A program made the position numbers and the translations under genes. A stretch of 64,000 nucleotides of DNA from Motacilla alba alba. Taxonomy: Eukaryota > Chordata > Aves > Passeriformes > Motacillidae. The notes under the pieces were generated by a model. It saw only the letters and a program-made list of their open reading frames with translations, ran no database searches and was not told the DNA's origin. Numbering within the stretch: position 1 is the first letter of the stretch; every line of letters begins with the position of its first letter. The DNA lies in assembly GCF_015832195.1 (NCBI RefSeq), contig NC_052027.1:15434149-15498148 (forward strand), read 5' to 3'. Positions 45,801 through 57,800 of this stretch are shown here, in pieces.

Positions 45801-48800
45801 TTTTCAGAGCTGGATTGTCACATTCACATTTTCTGAAAAATCCCTTCACCCAGGATTTTTCTCCTGGGAAGCTGAGAAGCTTCAGAGAAAAGGGAAACAA
45901 TTCTTATCTCATTTGCTTCTCTTGTGTTTTTCTCATGTGGAATGTGTTTGGAGATTGTTTACCAACAGGTGATTGTTTCATTAGAGATTGTTTGGAGATT
46001 GTGTGTTTGGAGATTGTTTACCAACAGGTGATTGTTTCATTGGATTCTGGTGTGAGTTGTTTTGTCTCTTTGGCCAATCAGGGCCAAGCTGTGTTGGGAC
46101 TCACGAGTCAGAGAGTCATGAGCTTTCATTATTATCTTTTTAGCATTCTGTAAATATCCTTTCTGTATTCTTTAGTATAGTTTAGTTTAGTATTCTTTAA
46201 TATCATATAGTATCATAAAATAATAACTTAGCCTTCTGAGAACACGGAGTCAGATTCATCGTTCCCCCTGTCTGGGGGCAATGCTAATACAATACTGGAT
46301 CTTTCCTGTGCTGCTCCATGCCACTGCTTTGCCCAGGGGCTGTGCTGAGCAGAGGGGAGCAGGAGGAGGCTGCACAGACCTACCTGGGGGGGGGCTGAGG
46401 TGCAGCCCGTTCTTCAGGCTCCACTGCACCGGGAAGATGCCGGCGCTGTTGACGTGACAGACGTAGCGCTGGCTGCTCGCGCGCTCGGCTCTCAAGTCAT
46501 CAATTTCTATCATGAAATATTTGTCATTGTACACCTGCAGTCAGCCAAAAGAGAACCACGGGCTCTTGTGAGATGCAGATTCTGATAACTTTATTAAACA
46601 GCAGCATTGCCTGATGGAAACCCTTTACCTTGAAATACTGGGAGAGTTACAAAAAAATAAAATTAAAAGAATCTTTGGGATTTATAAACCAGCAGACTCA
46701 TCTGCATTATCCAGAAACTTAACAAATATAAATATAACTTTATGTCTGAGCACTTAAAAGATAAGGTGACCTAGTGCCTTAGGAAATTTTCTCATGAAAA
46801 ATGCACAGAAAATAGCATCTGTGGTCTTCTTACTATTCTATAACAAACTGCTTATTTCAACAAGGCTGAACTGCATCCTGGGATGGACTGTCACAAATAA
46901 AAGCACTACGCTTCTGAAGCAAATAGAAGCAGGACAAGCAAATAGCAAGAAAAGGAATGCCTGATCATGTTGGAGAGTTTTAATTTCAACTTTGAAACCC
47001 CTCGTTTGGAAATCAAGCCATCTAAATGTCATGTGTACACAGTAATGACATAACCTTCACAAAATCAAAACCCCAAAAAACTATCTCTGAGGTGGATACT
47101 CAGATTGTGAGGGTATACACCCAATTTTAAAAATCTGGGTTTGACAAATTTTCATCATTTGATCTTTTGAGCTTGTATCTTTATGGAACTTTTCCCCTCC
47201 ATTGAAATCCAGTGGCTTCACCACCAGCAGCTGTTTGATCACGCAGCCTGTCCCCTGAGGGAGACGCGCAAAACACTTCACTTGGAAACTAGCAGAAGAT
47301 TTTAAGATAACCAGCTAATGAGAATTCCCTGAGCATTTAAGAACACAAACAGCAGTAGAAGTGAATCTCAGCAGGACTGGTTTAAGAGCTCTGGTACCTT
47401 GAGAACTGTAGCAGGAGAGATAACAAAGGGAGCCATTGGGTCCACAGCTTCCAGCTTCATGCCTTCAGAGAACGAGTGCACTCCGATCACAGGTTTATCC
47501 TGGAAAATGATGTCTTGCTCTGATTACTTGCCCTCCTCCATCAAAAAAGAGACATACCTCACATACATTAACTGAAGAGGATGAGTTTTTAAAGAGTTTT
47601 TATCAGTTCATTCCAAGAAATCAACATGTCTCAGTACCAGCAACTTCTCTGAATGAAAAGGCCAACAATGCCCCCTGAGACTGACAGTTTTTGATGAGTT
47701 TTAGGAATTGAGTCCCTGTGACTTCTTCCTCTGCCATTCTCCACAGAGTAGCAAGAGTTGATAATACAGAGTGGTCTCCTAAGACGATAGAAATGTTTTG
47801 AGGTTTTTCCCTGTAACCTTTAGCACCCCTCATGAACTACACTAAATGAGAACTATACAGGCCTCCATTTCCAGTCTAACAGAAACCTGCAGAACAGGGC
47901 TCCTGCTCCAGAGTTATCCATATCTCTGGATGTGACCCAACAAATTCAAGAGCAACAGCACCTCTACTTCTACTTATGGGTCCAAACAAAGCTGAGAAAA
48001 ATGGACTAAGAACCTGAATGTGAACCAGGACAACTAATGACTCACATAACTGTGATAGGTGCATTGTCTAACTTACCAAGAGTTGATACCAGTATGATTA
48101 TTTTCCCTTATAATTACATTTTTTAAACCAGAGGGAGAAAGGGAATAAATTTTAAAAACCAACAAAACAAAACAAGGAAAGAATTTTGGGTGACTGACTT
48201 CCCTGAATCATTGCTCAGGAATATAGCATTTCCATGGTATCATCCACAGCATTAAACTACCTTAAAAAGATCTGTAGGAACAGATGACTCCTCCTCCTCC
48301 TCTTTCACCTTCTTCAGGATCTCTTGCCAATCTGCTTCACTCCTCAAGGACCTAATGGCTTGAGGAAAAAGAGGGAAAGAGTGAGTAGTCATTTTTCTTC
48401 TTCTTTTCTCTCAGAACACATAGCAATAAAGTTTGATTCGTGCCCCTCTAAACTGCCAAATTCTTTATCCCAAGGTTTCCCCTCATCAGGAAACATGTTA
48501 CATCACTAGCAAGCTCACAAGCAATCCCTTTGTGCTACTGCCACTTTTTGCCCCGCTCCTCTGATGACCTGTCCTGACATGGTCATGCCTGAAAGATGTG
48601 TCCACCTCTGCCTCTGCTTCCCACACTTGTTCCTTCTTTTAAGATTTTCATATTTTTAAATCTAAATCAGTCCAGTAGGCTTGAGCTGCAAAAGCTCCTG
48701 CTGAGCAGTACTCCAAAACCATAAGACTTTTTCCACCCCAGGAAAACAAACATACCAAAAATAACCAAAATCACGAAGGCAATCCCTTCCTCACTTCCTT

Positions 48801-51800
48801 CCTTTGCACACACAGAAGGAAAGTTTTGACAGGCAAAAGCATTTAGCAGCTTTAAACAAGTGGGTGAAAAGTCTTGTAGGACTATTTGTGCCTTCACCTA
48901 CATTAGGTACAGGACTTGCAGATCACACAGATTATGTGACCACCACGTGCAGCCAGAAGGTCAATTGAGAGCACTAAAGCAGCAGCCTCTACCCTCTGAT
49001 CACCACATACAAGATCTGTGTTTGCAAGTACCTAAAGGTGGTTGCAGGCTGTATCCATGCTGAGCTGCCCAACCCACTTGGTGAAGGAAAGGGTCCAAGT
49101 AGAAGAGCCACTGGTCAAATTTGTCCAAATCCTCCAGGCCCTCGTATCGCAACTTGAGCCTCCCACCAACATTTTCCACCACGGTGACGATCCAGGCTTC
49201 CAGGGAGTCCCGGGTGTTCTGCAGCTCCAGTCGGGAGCCGGGTGCGATGAGATCCAAAGGATTTTTCCCTCTGTGAAGCTACAGAAAGAATACCAATTAT
49301 TCTGTACAACAGAACAAAACAAATGCCATACTTCCACCTCCTTACACACATTCAGTCAGCATAAATAAAGTATGAGCACAGAAGCACAGAAATCCATGTC
49401 CCTTCCTAACACAAGCCAGAAGTGACAATGTTCAGAATCGCTGGTGTTTGTGTCAGAGCTTCTGCTCTGCCTGTAGATACAGTCACACATTTCACTGAAG
49501 TCCTCATTATCATTTTCAGAGACATTATCATTTATATATTCCAGGTTTGAAGGAAACATGAATAACCTCTTTCTAACACTGAGTCATCCAGCATACAAAG
49601 ATGACTAGACAGAAACATACAGACAGAACTGTTAGCTGTAATGAAGGTGTCAAAGGCATTTTCCAAAAATCGTTATGTTCTGTACTTCACAACCAGACAC
49701 TGATATAAGGTGCAGAAATTGTTTTAAGTGCAGAGCAGGGGATAAAAAATTTGGTTCTTCATTCACAAAGATGTAATTAAGTGAAACAATAATATGACAG
49801 TTAGTAAAAAAATCCCAAACAAAACAATTCCAATGAAAGGAGTTAATTGAGAAAGGAGACAACATGAAAGCCAGACAAATAAAGCATTATTTTCTTAGAG
49901 CTGTATGAAGGAGGAACAGAACAGGAAGAAGACTGAAACCTTAGGGAGTTGAAAAAGGTCTTTCTTTTGCCAGGATTAATGAACAACCCAAACCTGCAGC
50001 AACAGATATGTTTCAGGACAACACTATAAAAATTAAATACTGTAAATAGGAAACACTAGAGAGTGGAACTCTAGGGTCAACAGCATATTACAATGCTGCC
50101 TAAACTTAAAAAGGGAATTGAACTGACAATTCAAATAAGGTCCCCTTAATGATGAAGGGCAAAGCCAAAACAAAACCCAGTATGCAGCCCCTTGCAGCAC
50201 TTACCCCCTCCAGCAGGTTAGCAGGGGCACTGCAGGCCCCCTTCAGCACCCGCTGAAGGAACTCCTCCTGGTCAGGTATCTTGTCCTTGATACCTAAGCA
50301 AGAGTGAAATAGAAAGACTGTGGTTTTTCCGGCCAGATGAAAATTATTCAGACAAGATGTTACCACAACTTTGCATTGCCTAATTCAAGAGTATCTGCCA
50401 CACACCGGTAGCAACTTAAAACAAAGAAACAAAACAAAAAAAAAAACTTAAAGGAAATGTCTAAGCAGTAGATTTTGGTGGTGATGATTAAGATAACCAC
50501 AAGCCTCTGTCATGGGATTTCAGGAAAACACAGCAGATAACCTCAGCTTGTCCCCACAGCTACAGCACCTGCACATCACAGCAGCTACACAGGCTGCCTG
50601 CCCGGCTGACACAGGACAACAGCACCTCTTGGTGTGCTCCCCTGTGTCTGCACCCAGAGCTGGTACCTTCAGGCACTTTGAGAATCTTCTTGTTCTGCTG
50701 ACACCAGCCGATGGGGTGCAGGTCAGCAGTCAGGATGTCACACCAGAAGTCGGCCTTGCGGTCCTCGCCGTAGCCGTCGTAGCGCAGCAGCAGCAGCTGC
50801 CCGCACGTGGTGATGATGGTGGCAACCCAGTAGGTGTTCTGGTCAGACTTGACAGCGACTTCCAGCTTCATGCCAGGGGCAAAACCATTCTGCAAACTTG
50901 TATCCACCTGAAGAGGAAGAAGATCGTCACATTGAGCGCCTCTCAGAAGCTTTGCTGAATAACAGAGGGAATAATTTAGACAAGTTCATGAGCAAAAAAA
51001 ACTCAAGCCAAATGCCACCCAGCGTCTTCAGAGAAACAGCTTTATCACATTATGGGACCCAAACTGAAATGCACACAGAATCATCATTAATGAAATCTTC
51101 TTTGCATTTCAGAGTATCTTTTCAAGCTTAAAACAGCACTGTGCCATTCATTCTTCTGCCCTGAACAATATCTTCCCCCATCACTAAAAGACTTTCCCAC
51201 TCACAGCTGGGCTGGCAATCTGGGCAAAAATAAAGGCCAAACTCAGCACCACAACTTTGACATGTTGTGTTAAATGCTGTGTTGACTTGTTGACTAAATT
51301 GTGCCATCCAAGGTCTTTGGACAAAAAGCCCATTTAAAGTACATACTCGTGCCTTAGGTAACAGTACCTGTCTCTTCCACCATGCTCATCCAGGAAGTCA
51401 CAAACCTGCACAAAGTGCAGAATAAGGATCTTTAAACTCTCTATGCAAGAACTTAAATAATTCTATTTGCAGCCCTATTACATAAATTGCGTGGAACACA
51501 ATCAGTCTGTATTCTTTATGCTTTGACAATAATAAAGCACCAGACACTCTGTTTGTATGTCACTGTGCAGGTGACCAATGTGACTGCACAGGACTGAGAC
51601 ACTGAAACGGGAGACTTAAAAGAGAAGGCAACATCTTAAGTTTTTCATATCCCTAACTTCTCCTAACTCAAAACAATACCTGTTCTGCTCTCTCTATAGA
51701 ATGTCCTGATCTACGCTTAATTCCAGGACCTCAGTCCTAATTAAAACTCTGACATGTCAATTCCCCATTCTCAGTTGGCTGTAACTTATGTTTTCTTTCT

Positions 51801-54800
51801 TTTTTAAGAGGTCCCAAGCTCCATTTCCTCTTTGAACCTACTAAAAGAAAGGCTTTCAGCATGATGCAGATGGAGCAGATATTTTCTGGGGTATTTATTC
51901 CCAGTTCTGTGCTGACAGTTCAGTAACTGCCATAGCTATTATAGTCTCATCAGCCAGCACATACTGGTTTGCTAAAAATAAAGCTTAGGGAACTACACCA
52001 GAAAGAAAAGCATATGCCTGTGTTAACTGTTCATATCCTTTGGGTTAATACCCCTCATTTAGAGAAATCTCTTCTTAAAGACCTAATCAGCAGGACCCAC
52101 TACCTGCAGGCATTTTGAAGTGGTATTATAGAGGGTGTCTCTTCAGAAAGACAGGTGTCTTGCTGACAAAAAAACTTCGTGTTCTGATTCCTGAGAGAAA
52201 AGCCTCGAGCTCAACGCAGCATTTGAAGAATTGGGAAATCTGCACTGCTCCCTATACGCGATCTTTCACCAAAGCCTCACGGCAGGCAGAGCAGGTTTCA
52301 GCAGAACCAAGAGCAGCAGGAGGAGCGCTCCCCGCAGCCGGTGCCTTTGCTGAGCTCCCCGGCCCTTCCCGGGAGCTCTGCACACGGAGCCGTGCCCGCG
52401 CCCTCTCCCGGCAGCGCCGCCGGGCTGGGGAGCACCGCCAGCTCCTGCAAGGAGCCTCCCGAAGCCTGGCCAGCATGGGCACCCTCCAGAGCATCTCCTC
52501 TGGAGCAGCGGGCCAGAGAGGGCAACTGAGCTGGCCAGGAGCTGTGACTCCAGCCCCCGTGCCCCCTTCCCATCAGGAGCTGTCCCCAGGTTGTGCTACG
52601 GCACAAGCCAGAGCCAGGGATGCAGCTCAGTAGAGCCAGGGATGCAGCTCAGTTCAGGGGAGATAATGATAAGGAACAGACAAAAAGGATTTAAGAGCAG
52701 GCAAGAACACACAGCAAATAAATGTGTGCAGATGATGCTGAAGACCAACTTGATTTTCATGGTCATGCACATGTTGTAAATGGCAGAAAGGAATTTAAAA
52801 AGAGCATTCAATTCTAGAGGAAGGGTAGTTAGACTTGGGGGGGATGACAACACTGGCATTCATTACAGCTCCATTACAGTTTTTCTAAGTTCTTTTTCCT
52901 GCTACATTTTTTGCCAAACAGTCACTTTGATCTTGATATTGTTTAATTTTTAAAATGCTAACAAATTAAACACTAGAACACACTTAATTTGAGAAGTAGC
53001 TCAAGTTCTCCAATGCATCTTACTCATATTGAGGCAAAACTCTCAGAATTATTATAAGCATACAAATATAGAAAGTCACCTCTGCCATAAGCAAGTCCAG
53101 TGCTTAGCTAACACAGGCTGTGCAATCATGGATTACACTTCCTTAACCTGACCATGTATTGTCCTACAACATGAGCTAGGTATTTCTCACCCACAACTGG
53201 AGCTCACTACTTCAGTATTTAAAAGGAATCAAACTAAAACCATACAGCTCCACTTAAAAATGCATTTATATTAATTAATTAATTTATCATATACGTTCAT
53301 TTGCTCTTGTGCCAATACTATTATTCAGCTCAGAATTTTCCACTCTGTTTTTTTCAGAGTAAAGCTTGTTAGCTTTCCTGATGGTGGACGATAAAAATAT
53401 GTCATTTCTACAGTGAAGAAACTGGGACCACGGATGTGAGCTGAAGGGAATACAATCAGCAGCACAGGCACACCAGGGCCTGCCTGCTCGCCACTGACAG
53501 CCACTCACCTGATGCTCCCTGCAATCACACTAACCTTGTCTCAGAGCTGTCACAAAGACGGGCTGGCACTCTCCACTGGGAGGCAGTGAGGCTCTCTACT
53601 CCACCTTTTCCAACACATTACCTTCTAATGGACCACAGAAACCCCCAGCATGTGACCTTGCACTCCTGCACTCTTATTAACAGCAAGACTATGATATAAA
53701 TATGCCTATCCCTCTGCCTGTCAATTCAGTGCCAGCAATAAAGAATTTTATGCCAAGCTTATTACAGAGAACATCAACACTGGTCTCTGGACAAATTCTA
53801 AGGAGCTGTGGTAGAAAATGCCCAACAGTTCCATTCTGAACGTGCAGGCATCTATTTCCACACTCATTGATGACCTCCTTGCAGAGGTCCAGGCCCCCTG
53901 ACCCCCCAGGGCAGTGGGACAAAGGGGCTGGGCTTTGCCCACACCTCCTCACCACCTCCACTCTCCATCACAATGTCACCTCACCAGCAACACTGCACTG
54001 TGTTCCTCACAGGCAGGGACTAATAACAACACAAAATGTGGAGGTTTTTAAAAACCTAATTGTATTTTTATCAACCCTGGCCACAGCCACCAGACCTCAA
54101 ACTTTACACAGTTGAGCTGGTGCAGGTGCAGCGAGTCTTTCAAAGTGTGTCTTCTGCTAATTAACAAAATCCAGCTACAATATTAATTCAGTTGGCCACT
54201 GCTGTAAAGCTGGCATTACAATTAATTATATAGTGTCCAAGCTATGATAGCAGGCCTCTTCAACAGAGATCCAGTGAGGTAAACAACAGCAGAGGAGACA
54301 GACCATCCCCTGTATTACTGCAAAATGCCATTGCTCTGGTTCCATGCTGTGCCCTCAGTGTCAGCTGCATGGACACCATCGCTCTTAAGCTGGCTCTAGC
54401 TACAGCCTCAGTACACCCAGGAGAAATAAAGCAAGCACAGTCCCCTCCCTTCCCTTCAGAAATGAGCTACCTGAATTTTTATTTTGAACAAAAAACTTAC
54501 AATTACAGCCCAGTGTTCCAACAGCCTCTGTGAAGTCTGTATTTTCTGTGCATCTTTACTAGTAACACAACTGACATATTTTAACAGATTATTTAATAGT
54601 CTTCATTTCTCCAGGTCACCCTTGGACTCAAAATGCTTTGTGACCCTTCACAAACAGACTCCGGCTGTTTTCCTGCTGATTTAAGTTTCCTCATACTGAA
54701 TGTCATGGTGTTGGACCCAAAAGCCTGAGCACCACAGGGTGTCTTCCAAGCAATGTGTCACACTCAGTCACCAGTCTGGCAGTCTGGAAGGTGCTTTTAT

Positions 54801-57800
54801 TGTTGGACAAGAACCAACAGTTTTGGACACCAGCTCTGTACAGCTTACCTTCACTGAGAACCCTGTACAAGAAGGCAGAGTTCACATTCAGATCTCCCCC
54901 AATGGGACAGTGCTCTCCAGGACTTTACCAGCAGACATTTAAGATGTACAAGGGCAAAGACAAGGGCTTATCAAAACTTCATCCTATTCATTAAGCCTGT
55001 GATCAACAATTATCCTAATCAGTTTTCTAACTACTACAGTCAGGTGTTTGGCAGAGATGTTATTTTCTCCTTGCCTCCTTGAGGTCTGCCATTAAAGCCT
55101 TCTCTAAGAGCACATTTGAATTCTGCTGTTCAAGAGCTATTCTGCCACCAGCTTTCTAAAGCTACTCCTCCATAACAGTTGTCCAGGAGCAATCACCAAA
55201 AGAAGAAAGAAACTGGATATTTTGAGCTTCTTGAGAAAAATCAAGCTTATCTTCTGGTGCAGAAAAGACCTTAACTCCTTAGATTTCAGCATCTCTGTGT
55301 GGGGCTACTCTGTGCTACGTACAGGGACAAAGACAAGAAACAGTAATGAAAAGGTTAAATTCTGCATTTCTCTATAAAAAACATGATTCTAGTTAGTCTT
55401 CCAAATCTGAGAGCAGAGACTCATTCAAAGAAACCCTAAACACTCAGTGTTTCAAAGAAACAATGCAGGAGATGCCAAGCACAACCACGCTCCCTTACTC
55501 ACATGTTTAAAAGATCCATGGGGGGCTGCAGTTGCTCCTGTTTCTTCTAGATACTCATCCCAGTTGAATTCCATTTCTTCCACACTGGAACCAGCATCTG
55601 GAAGAGAAGCCAAACACTTCTAATTCAGTGGTTTTAGGCTACTACAAACCACAGCAAAACCCACTTTGAGTACACAAGTGTGCAGTGAACACATTTCAAG
55701 AAATGGACAACACTACTTGGCCTTTCATTGCCTGTGAACAGCACTTATAAGAAGGACTTGGTCTGGAAAACAGTGAAATCCTGAGGGTTTTGGTTCAGCA
55801 CAAATTTGCTTCCAATTTGTGAGAGGGAAATGTAGGCAGAAGAGCTCTGTATTTGTATCTACAAATATGAGAGACTCAGAACTCCAGGCACACTGGACTG
55901 TTGGTGTTTTAAATTAAAAACCACCCAGGAAAGAGCAGTACCACCGGTAAGAGATTTGAAAAGAAAGTCTAAAAAATCCTTTGAAATATGACTGTGCCCT
56001 TTTAAAAGTCAGACAGTATACATTTAGCTGCTCTAAAACACCAAGAGCAAGGAGGGGGGTTCAGGGTAGTTCTAAAGAAAACAACTTGAGACATAACTGA
56101 TATAAAGTCCTTTCAACTTGGTCACTTTAAAAGTCCAGCTCATAAGGTGTAACAGCTTCTTTAGACCAAGAAAACCTCATAATGGGATGCATTTAAAGCG
56201 TAAATGTGCTAAAACCACTCAAACCACAGTTCAAAGCTCACTCAGGCTGTTAGGGAAGCAAGCACCTGTAACAAGCCACACTACAGATTAGTCAAATTCT
56301 CTATTATTATTGTCTGTACCCCAGCCCTGGTCTCCCCTTCAGTTCTGGCTTGCCCCCCTTCCCAGCTGCTCTCCTATTCCTATTTTCTCCAACATGTACC
56401 CACTTTGCTAAAAAGACACCAAACCAGCTCAGGGTGGATTTCAGGGCCCCTATTTAGTTCATTTTTCCTGCAGGAACACAGTGGGATGGCCAGTGAGGGT
56501 CCCAGCCCATGCAAACAGCATTTTTAACCTCAACATACGAGGTTCAGGTTCAGCAGCAAAATGGGGTGGCAGTGACAGCACACAAGAGCAGAGCTTTCAT
56601 TTTCAGGCTTGGTTCCACCATCTGCCCCATAGCTGTCTATGAATGAACAACACAGCTTTCCCCCTCTCAGGACCAGGAAACCTGATACCTTGTTTATATT
56701 TGAAAACAGAGCAATCTCTGTGTATCACAAGCCCAAGGAGAGCTCAGCAAAGGTTACAGGACACTGGCATTTCCTACAGCCCGTGCCTTCCCTAGGACAG
56801 GCAGTAACTGATCTTTCCAGCAGCAGTCGTTTGAGTAGGAAACATTACACATTAAAAAAATGAATTAATTACCACCACGTGTCCTTATCAGACCCCTGGA
56901 CAGGCTAACAAGCTAAGTAAGCTAAGTAAGCTCTGGGACAATTTCCAGTCTTCCAATAGAAAGGAGCAAATATTTGTCCAAAAGTCTGAGATACATTAAA
57001 TAGACTAAAAACCTACAAGTGTTGAGTTTAATAGGTTCGTTTTACCTTCGGACTGATGGTTAAGCTCATCTTTGACTTTTCATTGTGACTCTAGGAGTTA
57101 TCACTTCCCAAAACTTAAAAATGTATATTCAGTTAGCTGTTGTTTGCTGATGACATTATCTATTTTAAAAGAGGCTCTTATCTCTCCAGAACCCAACTTT
57201 GTCTGTTTTAAACCCACCACAGCTGGTTATTTTGGCTTTTCATAGCTCAAAAGATTCAGAGCTTGAATATCACCATCACTTTTAAAGGATAATTTTTAAC
57301 TTACTGAAGAAATTACCTGGAGAAATAAATAGGAAGTTTTGTTTTGAATTTTTTTTTTTGGAAAGAAAAGGTTAAGACACAGACCACAGTTGCTTACAAA
57401 TCAGGGTGGAGCCGATCAAAGCTTTGGCTGCAACCCATTCTAAGAAAAACAATTTCATTGCAAAATGTTGTGAAAATAGAATAAGATTTCAACTTATTTA
57501 AATAGAATTTTAGTTTTATATAACCATAAAACCGCTGAACTTCACAGCTCCAGAATTAACGGGAACAAACATCGTCTCTGGTCAGCCACACACAGGAGCA
57601 AATTCTAATTTTGCTCCCACTCAAAGAAAACCATCTCACCCTTCCCATCAAAAATGCCCCCGCAGCCCCGAGCAGCAGGCGCTGGCCTGCCTGGGCAGCA
57701 CGGCGGCGCTGCGGGAAGGGCAGCGGAGCGGAGCGGAGCGGGCTCGGCAGCAGCGACCCGGGACAGCCAGGGAGCCCCGCACGGCCAGGCCCCAGCCCCG

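Larger units (their letters stand above)
50908..55502 (-). other. SFMBT1: SFMBT1 intron 2
   Basis: 4.6 kb with a GC-rich patch near 52.3-52.6 kb and a 22-bp tandem duplication at 52610-52653. Otherwise no recognised repeat or exon. Confidence 0.6.

Noticed and set aside
49356..49559. Acidic Ser/Asp-rich minus-strand ORF between exons 4 and 5 of SFMBT1
   Set aside because: It looks like a disordered peptide, but exons 4 and 5 join directly in phase and match the known protein without it.
52115..52633. 172-codon plus-strand ORF in SFMBT1 intron 2
   Set aside because: Coincides with the GC-rich patch, has biased composition and no resemblance to a known protein.
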